A stretch of DNA of 64,000 nt from Vicia villosa (taxonomy: Eukaryota > Streptophyta > Magnoliopsida > Fabales > Fabaceae), in the NCBI RefSeq assembly GCF_029867415.1, contig NC_081180.1, forward strand, positions 24,514,808 through 24,578,807, given 5' to 3'. Each line of letters opens with the position of its first letter. The first letter of the stretch is position 1. Below, one piece after another: positions 11,718 through 23,399 of this stretch. Both the position numbers and the translations under genes were made by a program. Below the pieces are notes generated by a model, which did no database searches, was not told where the DNA came from, and saw only the letters and a program-made list of their open reading frames with translations.

Positions 11718-11851
11718 CTCCCGGATAAAGAAGGAACAGAGTATTAAAAGGCAATAACTGTCTAACAGAAAAGAAAGAGCCAAAATGAGTGAGAACAACT
11801 ATATATATAAACAAGTCATTGAACAGAACAGTCGATCACTTATTTTACATA

Positions 11852-12295
11852 GAGCAATGCTATTCTTACACAATTTATTACACCAAATACTTACACCAAA
11901 CACTGTTCACCGTATTTGGTTAATCCAGTGTAAAAACTTGGTTAATGTAGTACTGAAGTTGGTTAATGCAACATTCAGGTATTAAAAATAATTTGTAGCA
12001 GTCACCAAACTTGGTTAATGCAGTGTAAAAATTTGGTTAATGCAGTAATAAAGTTGGTTAATGCAACATTCAGGTATTAAAAATAATTTTTAGCAGTCAT
12101 CAAACTTGGTTAATGCTGTGTAAAAATTTGGTTAATGCAGTAATGAAGTTGGTTAATGCACGTCCAGGTATTACAAATAAATGTTCGTACATGAATAGTA
12201 TTCGTCAGTACATGAATAGTATTCGTCCGTATATGAACAGTGTCGTCCGTACATACGGTGTAAGTGTAAGAATTGGTGTAAAAATAGCATTTTCG
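11852..12295. mobile_element. MULE-type MITE carrying internal tandem repeats
   Basis: Left end gagcaatgctattcttacac and right end gtgtaaaaatagcattttcg are inverted repeats. The exact 9-bp duplication TTTTACATA flanks the element (11843-11851 and 12296-12304). Inside are two kinds of tandem repeat. A ~100-bp unit built on 'ttggttaatgcag' is present about three times (11915-12180). A ~20-bp unit 'tacatgaatagtattcgtc' is present about four times (12187-12255). There is no coding capacity. Confidence 0.75.
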
Positions 12296-12565
12296 TTTTA
12301 CATATTCACATTAATTTGAGACTAACATTTCTTACAAACAGTTGTTAATTCTCAAGCACATACTGTTGTTTATTTTACTTGTCCTGATCATAACTTAACT
12401 TGAACAAATACATACAAAAGAAGCTTCTGGTTTTATGTCAGATCCTATACATCAAAAACCATAAAAGTAACAGCTTCTACACTGTGCAGAAACATGTAAT
12501 AATATCCTAAACAAAAAAACTAAACAAAATCAAAGGAAAAAAAAAAAAAGTCAATACACAGAAAA

Positions 12566-13255
12566 TTAAAAGTAACTCTTTGCAACCGGTACTCCATGTG
12601 GAGGCGGGTACACATAGCCATTTTGTGTCGGGTAAAAGTAATCCACCGGAGTTTGTTGATGCTCACCGTACAACGGTGAAGGCGATGGATACGTATATCC
12701 GTCCGGATATTGCGGCTGAGTCGGAGGAGGAGGAGGATACACAATAGGGTAAGGTGCCGAATTAGACCCCATCGCCGGAGAAGGATAACCGGTAACCATA
12801 ACAGGTTCCAGCTCCACCTTATGATTATGGTTCACAGACTCATTGATTTTGTAGGAAAAATTAAACGAACCTTTTGGTTTTCCATTCGGTTTTCTAACTT
12901 GGTAACTAACATGTTCGAAGTTTTTTCCATCACCAGTTTGCTTGAGAAGCTCAGTTAGAGGAACTTGGACGCTACCAACATCTTTATCGACGGCGAGGCT
13001 CCCCGAACAGCGAAGGTTGATTTCGAGAGTCAAACGATTCTGGCGAGCTAGCAATTCATTGAAACTGAGTTTAGCTGAGAAACTCCAAGCAGGGTTAGTA
13101 CCTCCTTCTCTGTCAAGGGGTGTTTTAGTCTTTTGTTTATTGGCCGGGTCGCCGGAGATTGAAACGACGGCGTATACTTGCATTCTGGAGAGGAGGTTAA
13201 CGTTGTTGAGATCTTTCGCTGATGCGAGATTGAGTTGCAAGGTTTTGTATTCCAT
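12566..13255 (-). CDS. SRC2-like: SRC2-like C2-domain protein
   Basis: A complete 229-codon single-exon gene. Residues 1 to about 140 form a C2 domain of the plant SRC2/BAP type: it opens MEYKTLQLNLASAKDLNNVN, continues with VYAVVSISGD and NPAWSFSAKLSF, and ends with KPKGSFNFSYKI. Residues 155-229 are rich in proline, tyrosine and glycine (YPPPPPTQPQYPDGYTYP) and end AKSYF. C2 domains bind membranes, often with calcium. SRC2 was named in soybean as a cold-regulated gene and its relatives act at ER/plasma membranes in stress signalling; the function of this copy is inferred from the family. It is somewhat shorter than typical SRC2 proteins because the proline-rich tail is short. The start is the first ATG after a TATA box 56-64 bases upstream. 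No introns, as usual for the family. It is the only clearly intact ordinary gene in the window. Confidence 0.9.
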   Translation of the reverse strand: MEYKTLQLNLASAKDLNNVNLLSRMQVYAVVSISGDPANKQKTKTPLDREGGTNPAWSFSAKLSFNELLARQNRLTLEINLRCSGSLAVDKDVGSVQVPLTELLKQTGDGKNFEHVSYQVRKPNGKPKGSFNFSYKINESVNHNHKVELEPVMVTGYPSPAMGSNSAPYPIVYPPPPPTQPQYPDGYTYPSPSPLYGEHQQTPVDYFYPTQNGYVYPPPHGVPVAKSYF

Positions 13256-13284
13256 TTTGTTGTATGAGGAAAGGATCTGAGTTT

Positions 13285-13319
13285 GTTGACGTCAACTATG
13301 TGTGAGTTTGTTTATATAG
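13285..13319 (-). promoter_or_regulatory. TATA box and CRE-type palindrome of the SRC2-like gene
   Basis: On the minus strand CTATATAAA (13311-13319) lies about 60 bases before the ATG at 13255. Just downstream, 13285-13296 is the perfect 12-bp palindrome gttgacgtcaac containing TGACGTCA, a classic bZIP (TGA/CRE) site. Its place between the TATA box and the ATG puts it at or just after the expected start of transcription. Confidence 0.65.
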
Positions 13320-13846
13320 AAATATAGGTGAAGTGGTGATAAAGGATGGAGAAATAATCAAAGCAGGAACGAACTTTCTCGCCATGGTTCACGCGTTTCT
13401 GTTTTTTCTCCGTGTCTTCTAAAACTAATTAGAGTAGGTTTGAATAGAAGTGTTCATGTTTTGTTTTTGGTTGACAAATAGGAAATAATGTATATTGGAG
13501 AAAATTCAAAATGGATTGGTGTACTAAAATAGAAAATTAGAAGGAGAGTGGATAATTTTAGAAATGTAATAACGTGAGGTTTACTCACTAGCCCACATGC
13601 TAATCCATCATTTTCACTAAATACATAATTGTTTTTTATATGGAGGAATCTCTTTTGTATGACTTAGTCCAATTTAAAATAGAGATTGGTGTGATCTAAT
13701 AATACAAACGAGTTATGTTTGAAAGCTACTTCTATCTAGCATTTATTAGGATTTTATAGAGAAATATGAGTCACTCCCTTACACTATATCAATGTTTTTT
13801 TTAAAAGCCAAAAACACCATTTCATTGCTAAATAATAATTGGCTTA
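13320..13846. other. upstream region of the SRC2-like gene, no gene
   Basis: Likely distal promoter of the minus-strand gene at 12566-13255. No further coding sequence. The left end of a hAT-like element starts near 13847. Confidence 0.5.
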
Positions 13847-14815
13847 AGAGTTGTTAAAATAGACTACTCGGCCCAAAACGGGCCGGTCTTGATGAACTAT
13901 AAATTTGTTAGGGTTGAATCAAAAATGTCTTATGTGATATGAAATCATTACTATTAGAACCCGGTCTTAGAAGAACTTCGGACCTGATTCTAAATGAGTT
14001 TTTTTTATTTTAAAAAAATTAAAATAAAAACTCAATAATATTTAAGATTAAATATACGATATTCCATGTCATTGTAGCGAGTTTTGATTTTTTTTCTCCT
14101 ATAAAAAAATTGATTTCCTCTGTAGTATAATTTTTTTGAATTCCCCATAAGCGTACAATTTTAACACTGAATTTGGGGGTGGGGGTTAAATAAAAAAAAT
14201 TACAGGGGATAATTTGTGCCCTTATGGGACAAAAGACATAGAATTTTTACGTTTCAAAGAGATCCAATTTTTTTATAGGAGGTAAATCGAATATCGCCTA
14301 TATTATAGGGGGTAAAGTGGTATTAACTCTAATATATCTCATAAATAAACTAATAAATTATATTATTTTAAACACAATAAATTTTTAAGTACTATATTAT
14401 CTCTTATAAATACAATATATGTCTAAATTGTACTAAAATAATATTTGAATATTTAACATAAGAGAAAACTAATATAATTCGATTAAAAATGTTGAATATA
14501 TTAATGTATTATATTTAAATTAAAGAGAAAGATGGAGTAAAATAGAGATAAAATTTAGTGAGGTGAGAAAAATCAATGCGCTATTTTGGAGTAAGATAAT
14601 ATAAATATTCATATATATTTTTTATAATTTATAATTATAAGGGTCTAATGGGCTATCCACAACCCAAATGAGCTAGCCCTAATGTGTAGCGGGCTTTTCA
14701 GGACTACGATAAAAAAATCCTGAAAATATATGTTCTCAAATTTTAAGGCTCAATCCCAATGATTTTTCAGGCCTGACGGATCCGCTCATATAGACTAGCC
14801 CATTTTGACAGCTAT
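13847..14815. mobile_element. degenerate hAT-like element with nested inverted-repeat element
   Basis: The left segment agagttgttaaaatagacta and the reverse complement of the right segment (agctgtcaaaatgggctag, near 14795-14813) are diverged inverted repeats, as in the hAT MITEs elsewhere in the window. Internal 'gggcc' and 'ccggtc' phrases fit. Inside, 14037-14335 is a second fold-back unit: its left part (ccatgtcattgtagcgagtt) and right part (aggaggtaaatcgaatatcg) resemble the TIRs of the element at 5333-6973. No exact target duplication could be found, so the boundaries are approximate. Confidence 0.45.
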
Positions 14816-15150
14816 ACATACAACGTACTCATTATAATGAGACCCCAAACACACTAATAATATCTAGCCTAATACATTTATCCCTAACTGCTAATCAACC
14901 CAATGCAGCAAAAATCACTGAGACTAAAGATACCTGCACCGATATCAACTCCGGATATACTCTGCAAATTTGGCCAACTCGAATAATCTTTGCATGATCC
15001 ACAAACCTAAAAAAATAGAAAGACAACAATGCTCTGCAAAGTTTTGACGAACCTCAGAACAGGAACATTCAAAAAATGCAACAACCAGATCAAGATCAGT
15101 TTGAACACTGTCAATCTGACGTTTTTTGCGCATACCTCCAATACTGCGGT

Positions 15151-15904
15151 TAGGGTTGTTCAAAAAACCATGAACTGAATCGAACCGAACCGAATCGAAC
15201 TGAAGTTGAAATAACTTAACCGCTATGTTTGGTTAGTAAACCAAATCATATTGTACAAACAGTTCTAAAACCAAACCGAAACTGAAATCGAATCAAACTG
15301 AAACTAAAAACAAACCGAACCAGAACTGAAACTAAAAACGAACCGAACCAAAATTGAAAATAAAAAAAACTAAAAATAAGTTTTTTTTTAAAATTAAAAA
15401 TAGTTTAACAGTTCAGTTTTTTAATAAATGGTGTAGTTTGGAAAAAAAATAATATCTCCGTTTTTTGTTATAAGTCGTTTTAGACTTTTCACAAATATTA
15501 AGAAAAATAATAATTGTTGTATGAAAATGATAAAATATGAAAAAAAATAACAAAATTGTCCTTCATTAATGACATGTGGAAGATAAATTTACATAATTAA
15601 AAGGAGAGAGAATAATAAATATTTAAGGATATAGTAGGAAAAATATCATTAATTATTCATTGGAATTGTAAAGTGACTTATATTTAAATACAATTTTTTT
15701 CCAAATTGACTTATAATAAAAACGGAGGGAGTAATTTCTAACAGCTCGGTACGGTTCGGAACTTCGAAACGGTATACCAAACCAATGTTTATGGTTTGGT
15801 TCAGAGAAAATTGAAACGGTTCGGTTCAGTTCGAGTAAATTTTTACAATGGTTTAGTTTGGTTCAGTTTGATTTTCTCTCTAAACCATACAATGATCAGC
15901 CCTA
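15151..15904. mobile_element. hAT-like MITE rich in CCGAAC/GGTTCG repeats
   Basis: Ends are tagggttgttcaaaaaacca (left) and, inverted, tagggctgatcattgtat (right). The flanks actgcggt and cctacggt could be a decayed 8-bp duplication (6 of 8 match). The two arms are filled with short iterations: 'cgaaccgaac', 'aactgaaac' on the left and 'ggttcggttcag' on the right, so the element could fold into a long imperfect hairpin. A Stowaway MITE is inserted at 15455-15731. Confidence 0.65.
15455..15731. mobile_element. Stowaway MITE, 277 bp
   Basis: The left end tctccgttttttgttataag and the right end cttataataaaaacggaggg are inverted repeats. TA lies on both sides (15453-15454 and 15732-15733), the Tc1/mariner-type duplication. 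It is nested inside the hAT-like element 15151-15904. It is non-coding. Confidence 0.75.
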
Positions 15905-15939
15905 CCTACGGTATCAAAAAATACGTTGCAGTTAGCTCG

Positions 15940-16096
15940 ACACAAGTTATCTCGAGGTGGTCAGTCCAAGATGAATATGGTCAGCCCAGATTAGAGATAC
16001 ATAACCGTGTAGTCGATCAATAGGCTTTGACCAGGAATAGGTTATCTCGAGTGGTCGGTCCAAGAAGAATATGGTCGGTCCAGATTAAAGATATAT
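15940..16096. repeat. diverged direct duplication, ~57-bp unit
   Basis: The phrase ggtggtcagtccaagatgaa, with flanking 'atctcga' and 'cccagattagagatacat', occurs at about 15948-15999. It recurs in altered form (gtggtcggtccaagaagaat ...) at about 16045-16095. The origin is unknown; the style resembles retrotransposon LTR debris. Confidence 0.55.
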
Positions 16097-16455
16097 ACAT
16101 ATTTATAAATGTTGAAATCCAACGGATACATAACAAGGTCAAAACTCAATCCATTAACCAATGGATCCACAAATTAAAACGCAACGAAGTCCAATATATA
16201 CGAATGGGGAAAATCAAACTCAAACTCCGGCTGACCAAACCGCTCGTCAGACCCATACCTATTGTCGCATTGTCGCCATCAACTCCACGTCTAAGCTAAT
16301 TTTTTATTTATGCAATCTCAAAAATTTGTTTCATATCATCGCATACAATTTTAAAAGATATTCATAGTACCTAAAATGAAACACTTGTGAGGTTATGACC
16401 ATAATAATAAATTTGTAACTGTGACCCCAGAAGTAGTGTTCCCTAGAATGAAATA

Positions 16456-17165
16456 TATAATATAAGAAAATTAATGGTCGTGGAAAAGTACAAAATACTC
16501 TTATTTGATTTTTTTTCCACCACATTAAAATTGTGGTTTTTTGGTCTTTGTACCATAAAGTTCTTAATTTTATTATTAAAATAATACAACTCTTATATTT
16601 TATCAAACTTATCAAATCTCTCTCTATTCTCTATTTTTTTTCTCTTTCATCACTTTCTCAATTCTTTCTTCCAAAAAAAATCTATCAATCTATATCTATA
16701 ATATAAGAAAATTAATGGTTGTGGAAAAGTACAAAATACCCTTATTTGATTTTTTGCCACCACATTAAAATTGTGGTTTTTTGGTCTTTGTACCATAAAG
16801 TTCTTAATTTTATTATTAAAATAATACAACTCTTATATTTTATCAAATTTATCAAATCTCTCTATATTCTCTATTTTTTTTCTCTTTCATCACTTTCCCA
16901 CTTCTTTCTTCCAAAAAAAATCTATCAATCTATCTATAATATAAGAAAATTAATGGTTAAGGAAAAGTCTTTAATATCCTTATTTGATTTTTTGCCACCA
17001 CATTAAAATTGTGGTTATTTGGTCTTTGTACAATAAAATTCTTAATTTTATTACTAAAATAATATAACTCTCATATTTTATCAAACTTACCAAATCTCTC
17101 TTCATTCTCTATTTTTTTTTCTCTTTCATCACTTTCTCACTTCTTTCTTCCACAAAAAAAAAATC
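16456..17165 (+). repeat. three tandem ~240-bp repeats with Helitron-like starts
   Basis: Three copies begin near 16456, 16697 and 16935 with ctataatataagaaaattaa and run through an identical order of blocks: 'ccaccacattaaaattgtgg', 'ggtctttgtacca', a T-rich block, then 'tctctttcatcactttc' and a poly-A run. They are closely similar, with scattered substitutions. The start (tctataatataagaaaa) is like the 5' terminus of some plant Helitrons, but no plus-strand Helitron 3' end follows. No reading frame is conserved among the copies. Confidence 0.75.
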
Positions 17166-17189
17166 TATTATTAATATATTTTTTTTATA

Positions 17190-17900
17190 TACGGAAAAGG
17201 ATATTTATGATTGAAATATTTTTTATTCAAAAATAGTATACGGGAAAAATGTATTCAAAAAATATATTATTGATCTAAATATTTTTATATACGAACATTT
17301 AATATTGATCCAAATATTTTTGTAAATCATACATAAACAAAAATAATATTTGTATACGGAAAAAATCTATTATTTACGAAAAATGGTATTAATGATCCTA
17401 ATATTTTTTATTCAAAAATGGTATACGGGAAAAAATCTACTATAGATCTAAATATTTTACTATTGATCCAAATATTTTTGTAAAGGATACCTAAACAAAA
17501 ATGAAGTTCGTATACAGGAAAAAATATCTATTATTGATCTTAATATTTTTATATACGAAAAAAGTTTTTTATAATCTAAATATTTTTTATTCAAAAATGG
17601 CTAAATATTTTTATATACAAAAATTTAATAATGATCCAAATATTTTTATAAATGATACCTAAACAAAAATGATATTTGTATACGGAAAAAATCTATTATT
17701 TACGAAAAATAGTATTTATGATCCAAATATTTTTATTCAAAAATGATATACGAGAAAAAATCTATTATTGATCTAAATATTTTTATATACGAAATTTACT
17801 ATTGATCCAAATATTTTTGTAAATGATATGATGGATAAGAAATTATAGGGCGGCGTGTTAGAAAATAGTGGGTTTGTGTGTGAGAGAAGTTGTTTAAATA
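17190..17900. repeat. degenerate AT-rich tandem repeat
   Basis: Phrases such as 'aatatttttatatacgaa', 'gatacctaaacaaaaatga', 'gtatacggaaaaaatctatt' and 'tatttacgaaaaat' recur in the same order about every 160-170 bp, for roughly four units. This looks like an old satellite-like array. It contains no gene. Confidence 0.65.
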
Positions 17901-18219
17901 AACTTTTTATCACAATGTAAGACAAAACATGTACGATACATTATTTCCAATATAGTAAAAAAACAAAATAATATTTATATACGGGCAAAAATACATTATT
18001 GTTTAAAATATATTATTTATTAAAATATTGATCACAATATTGCATATTAACGGGGTTAGAATCTTGGTTGACTGGACGTATGAATCAGTTCCAATGGGGA
18101 TTGAACCTAGAACCATATGTATAACAAGCCAATACAGAACAACTAAACCAACTCATTTCATTTGTTTAAATCTTGCTCATTAAATTATATATTATATGTT
18201 AACATTTTTTATTTTATTA

Positions 18220-18223
<4 letters not shown>

Positions 18224-18292
<69 letters not shown>
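18224..18292. repeat. (AT)n microsatellite
   Basis: About 34 uninterrupted AT dinucleotides. It lies about 40 bases left of the Helitron-type end at 18329. Confidence 0.95.
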
Positions 18293-18297
<5 letters not shown>

Positions 18298-19492
18298 ATC
18301 ATATGAGAATGTCATATTTATATGAGAACTAGATTCTGACCCGCGCGATGCGCGGCTATATCATTTATTTTTGTCACTATCAACTTCCTAAATGTTAAAA
18401 TCTTTATTATTTTCATATTCTATATTTCTCAAATGACACATCTCCTCATAATTGTAGTTTTTTTATGCAATAAATTAATTTATAGAAGAATTTTTAAAAA
18501 ATATGTTCATAATAATTAAATGAAAATTAAATATTATTTATATGGTTATATTCGAAAGAAATCATAAATAAAAGAAGGAAATTAATTAATAAAAATAATT
18601 TAATTGGTATGGTTAGATCTAGACGAAAGCAATGACAGTGTATATTTCAATCTTCATTCTAAGATTGTTATCTGTAGAGACCATAAACTATAAAACGGCT
18701 AGACATGTAAATTTATGTGAATGTTTATTACAAAGACAATAAACAATCTATATCAAAATAATTATGAGTACAAAATATGATTAAAATAATAATTAGAATT
18801 TATATTAAAGAAAGAAATAAATATTTATCAGAAAGAAAACATAGTTATTTTAGACTTGTGAAGAAAGAGGAAGGAAATTAAACCCACAAAAATAAATAAA
18901 AATCAATACCAAAAAAATATTTGAACTTAGTTTCTAAAATTGTGATGCTCCAAATGATTGTAAGAGTAAGACACTTATATTTTGATCTTCATTCTAAGAT
19001 TGTTCTTTGTAGAAATTGAAGTCTACCAGACTCTTATTCAAATTGCAAAAGCTGCAAAATAACAATATATTAAGACACGTGGCTAGGGTTGCCATCATGA
19101 AAACCTTCCATTTATATATATATTAAGACAACCTTCCATTTAATATGATCAAAACAATAAAATTAAAATTTATAGAGAAAAATATGGATATGAAATTGAT
19201 TTGAATTGTTGTAAAAAAAATGAACCCTTTCATGATTAGATAAAGATAGAAAAAGCAATTTTGTTTTTTATGGGTGTTGAATAATTTGCCCATTCATCTC
19301 ATGCTTTTCCATTTTATGCATGTTCTAAAATATACGTGTCATGAAGACAGCAAGAGGAGTTTATCTATTTAAGAATAATAAAATGATATTATGGAAGGAA
19401 ATAAAACATCACATATATTTTGATTGAATTTATAAAGAAATTACAAACTATTAAATTTAATTTATATATTTGTGTGATTGAATTTATAATTT

Positions 19493-20710
19493 AAATTTTC
19501 ATTGAATTAACCGTTTCATTAAACTCTTTCTTTTATAAACATTAACTTTTACAATAATTAGAAATTTGTAACGGATAGTTGTACTTAAAATAAATCGTAA
19601 CTGATATACAATATAATTATGATAATATTAAAATATAAAAACAAAAATTATATAAATTAATAATTACTACTAAAATACAATTTACTACAAAAAAATTAGA
19701 GTAAGAATAAAATTATTATACATTACTTTATATAAATTTTAAATTGCTTCAACTTTTAAAATTATTTGTAAAATGATTATTAGAAACTTCATTGATAGTA
19801 ACCAAAACAAATATTGTTGGTAGATAGTAAGAATAAAATAATATAATAACAATGTAAATTAAATTAAAAAAATTGTAATAAAAATTAATTAACTAATTAT
19901 ATCAAAGTCTTCCTTTTTAACATTCTCTCATTAAAAAGCAAAAAAAAATTCTCTCATTAATTTTGTCGCCCCAAATCCTCTAATTTATTTACTAATGACA
20001 CCTATTTATATTGATTCCATTAATTCAATGATTTCATCAAAATGTTCTTAGATATCTTATATTATAATCGTAAAAATCATGAAAGAATAAAAACGTTTTA
20101 TACTTTAAATATATTATTTTTTTAAAGAAATTAATGTATTTTTAATTTAATAACATTTTAATATTATATATAATACTCATTTTAATTACCCATATTTTTA
20201 TATAATTTTATGTTATTTAATTTTTATAAAATTCTTTATAAATAAATTATCTTTTCATTTTCAGTGAAAAATGATAGGTTCTAAATACTTGGATATAGTT
20301 ACTCATATTTTTATGTATTTTTATATTAATTAATTTTTAAAATTATTTTTAGATTAATTTTTTTTATTTAGAGTGAAAAATGATATATCATAAGACATTA
20401 CATTGTAATTAATTTTCATTGAACTAACCATTTTATAAATCTCTTCCTTTTATAAACATTAATTTTTATAATAATTAAAAAGAATATAATTAAAATTTGT
20501 AACTGATAGTTGTACTAAAATTAAACTGTAATTGCTATATGATAACATTAAAAAATTAAAAAAATAAAAATTAATACTAAAATACAATTTGCTACAAAAT
20601 AAATAGAGTAAAAAAAATTATTATCTATTACTTATATAAATTTTAAATTGCTTCGTTTTCAAAATTATTTGTAAAAACGGTTATTAGAAACTTTAATTAA
20701 TTTTCAAAAT
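19493..20710. repeat. diverged direct duplication, ~300-bp arms, ~920 bp apart
   Basis: The block around 19493-19840 ('cattgaattaaccgtttcat', 'ataaacattaa', 'gatagttgtac', 'aaattgcttcaacttttaaa') is repeated in the same order and orientation at 20412-20710, with many substitutions and indels. It is non-coding. Confidence 0.6.
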
Positions 20711-21039
20711 TATTTTTAAATAAATTATTTGTTATTTTGAGTAAAAAATGATATATCAAAAGACATTACATTAAAATTAATTTTTAATAAATGTAATGTT
20801 AACATTATTTTTTGCTACAAAAAGTCATATTATTATACATATTTAGTTATATTTTAAAAATATATAATATTAACTTTTAACTTATAATTTAAATTTCTTA
20901 ATAAAATTTAAATATAAATCGAAGAAGAGAGAGATTTTTCAACTTATATTTTAGAAATGATAAATACATATTAAAATTTTATTTAGATTTTTGTATTTCT
21001 TCTCTATTGAAAATTACTTATACTTATTTATATACTTTT

Positions 21040-21162
21040 AATATAAATATTTATTAAAATTGTATTTATATTTTTTATTTTCGGCTATTGTATAATATAC
21101 AAAAAATTATAATATATATAAATAATATTATTTCTAATAGTGTTATCTGGATAATTTATTAA

Positions 21163-21195
<33 letters not shown>

Positions 21196-21930
21196 CATTA
21201 TTATTATTATTGGTGGTTTAATATAATTATTTTTAATAACCTGATCTGGATAGTTTATTATTATTATTATGGAAAATGCTAATTGTTAAGAAAACATAAA
21301 AACAAGAAAGACAAGAATAAATCTCAACCATTCATTATCACCACCACCCCATGATTCCTATTTAAAAGGAAATTAAATTAAAAATAAATTAAAAATTTCC
21401 CTATAATATAGTGACATGTGTTCATTCTTGCATTTCTTCTCCAAATTCCTTGGTACTAAATAGCATTACTCTATTATTATTATTATTATAATAATTATTA
21501 TTATTACTATTATTATTATTGGTGGTATATTATTTTTATTATTATTTTATTAATATTATTACTATTATGTTGATTGTTATGATATTATTATATATTTATT
21601 AAAATTGTATTTTATTAATATTATTACTATTATGTTGATTGTTATGATATTATTATATATTTATTAAATTTGTATTTATATTTTTCAATTTCGGCTATTG
21701 TATAATATACAAAAAATAATAATATTTATAAATTTAATTACTTCTAATATTGTTATCTGGATAGTATTATTATATATTATATTATTATATATTATTATAT
21801 TATTATTTATATAATTATTATTAATAGTAGTGCCGAAATATTATATTATCATTATTTATTTTTAATGTAGGGTCAAATTAGTAAATAACACATTAGGTGT
21901 AGGGTCAAATTAGTAAATAACACTTTAGGG
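21040..21930. repeat. TTA microsatellites and local tandem duplications
   Basis: Runs of TTA/ATT trinucleotides lie at about 21162-21210 and 21474-21525. A ~64-bp unit containing gttgattgttatgatattat is duplicated at 21548-21668. The phrase ttcggctattgtataatata occurs at about 21081 and 21690. A 32-bp unit with gggtcaaattagtaaataac is duplicated at 21871-21927. Confidence 0.75.
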
Positions 21931-22557
21931 TTTTTGCTAGGAATGGCTATCATGATGACACGTGGCTAGGGTTGCCATCATGACAACCTTCCATTTATAT
22001 ATACTAGATTACCGACCCGTGCTCTGCACGGGTATGTTAGAAATAATTTTTTAATAATAGTTGATATTTATTTGTTATTTGCATAAAAATTATTTTATAG
22101 ACCATATAGATTATATTGCAATTATACTATTAATTATTTAGAATGTATAAATTAGAAGAAAGAAAAATTAAGTAACTAAAGAATATTATTAAATTTTTTT
22201 TCTAAACTACATTTGATATTGTATCTATATCTTCACATTCATCTTTAGTCACTAATATCTTCAACCTTTTTTTTGAAGTAACCCGTCATATGGTAACATT
22301 TAAACTTTTTATTGACTTTTTAAGAATTAATAATAATATATTCAGCTAACACTATTAAAAATAATAATATTATAATAATAAGAATATTATAAACTTCAAA
22401 TAAGATATTTAAAATTTAAATTTCATAAAAATAATATGAATTTTTTAAAAAATTAATAAAATAAAAACTCATAGAAATAAAAATATTTTGGAATTTAAAT
22501 TTACAAAAATATGAATATTATTTAATCTTTTGATTTATAATAAATAGTTAAGACAAA

Positions 22558-22560
<3 letters not shown>

Positions 22561-22622
<62 letters not shown>
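22561..22622. repeat. (AT)n microsatellite
   Basis: About 31 AT repeats inside the Helitron-like element. It is followed by a short duplication of 'agttttatctaatgttttat'. Confidence 0.9.
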
Positions 22623-22628
<6 letters not shown>

Positions 22629-23047
22629 GTTTTATCTAATGTTTTATCTAATGTAAATATATACATATAAAAAAAGTTTTATCTAATGTTTTTATACTTT
22701 ATAATTAGAATATATTTAGGAGTTACAAAATACTAAATAATAAAATATTATTAAAAATATAAACATTAAAATACATACACATAAAAGTATTTTATGTAAT
22801 ATTTTTATATTTTATAAACGGAATATATTTGAGAGTTACAAAATATTAAATAATAAAATACAGTTATTATCATTAGATGAGTAATTTGAAAGAATTTGAG
22901 TTTATGTAAAAATTAATTTATTGTTCATTAAAAATTAAATATAATTTTTATTATTATTATTATTGTTTTAATTATTAATATTATGTCAATTCAATAACTA
23001 ATAGATTTCAGACTGTGGCAATAAATATATATTACTTATTATTTATA

Positions 23048-23065
23048 TTATTATTATTATTAATG

Positions 23066-23120
<55 letters not shown>
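23048..23120. repeat. (ATT)n microsatellite
   Basis: A long run of ATT trinucleotides with one interruption (aatggt) near 23061. Confidence 0.9.
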
Positions 23121-23122
<2 letters not shown>

Positions 23123-23399
23123 TTATTCTTAATGTAGGGTTAAATTAGTAAAGTTGAAATTAGGGTGTGAGGTCAAATTTGTAAAATTAATATTAGGGTT
23201 TGGGCTTAGAGTTGCTATCAGGTTGACATGTGGCTAGGGTTGCCATCATAACAACCTTACATTTATATATATATATATATATATATTAAGATTAAGATTA
23301 AGATTAAGATATGAGAATGAATCTGAACCATTGAATTTTAAAATAAATGGTGGAGATTATGTGCAAATCTTTTTTTCTCTCTCCCACATCATTTATTAA

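Larger units (their letters stand above)
18329..22003 (-). mobile_element. Helitron-like element, minus orientation (composite)
   Basis: At 18329-18355 the plus strand reads ctag, then a short spacer, then a GC-rich hairpin (ccgcgc, loop gat, gcgcgg). On the minus strand this is a hairpin followed by CTAG, the 3' terminus of a Helitron. The proposed 5' terminus is the phrase ggttgccatcatgacaacct ending in 'catttatatata' at 22003. A variant of that phrase also occurs at about 19083-19115, so a shorter element (18329 to about 19120) is equally possible. The 3.7-kb interior is extremely AT-rich and encodes no Rep/helicase, so it is non-autonomous. It contains a diverged internal duplication (about 19493-19840 against 20412-20710) and several TTA arrays. 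Confidence 0.55.
22004..23285 (-). mobile_element. Helitron-like element, minus orientation
   Basis: Plus strand 22004-22032 reads ctag, a spacer (attaccga), then a hairpin with arms cccgtgc and gcacggg and loop tct. On the minus strand this is the typical Helitron 3' end (hairpin followed by CTAG). The matching 5'-end phrase (tggctagggttgccatcata ... catttatata) lies at about 23230-23270, and the same phrase closes the neighbouring element at 22003. The interior holds an (AT)n run and a TTA array but no Rep/helicase frame, so it is non-autonomous. The exact right boundary is obscured by an (AT)n tract. Confidence 0.6.

Noticed and set aside
12710..13280. Plus-strand frames opposite the SRC2-like gene
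   Set aside because: They are shadows of a clearly conserved minus-strand protein.
18301..18360. The GC hairpin as a transcription terminator
   Set aside because: Factor-independent terminators of this kind are bacterial; the hairpin plus CTAG fits a Helitron 3' end.
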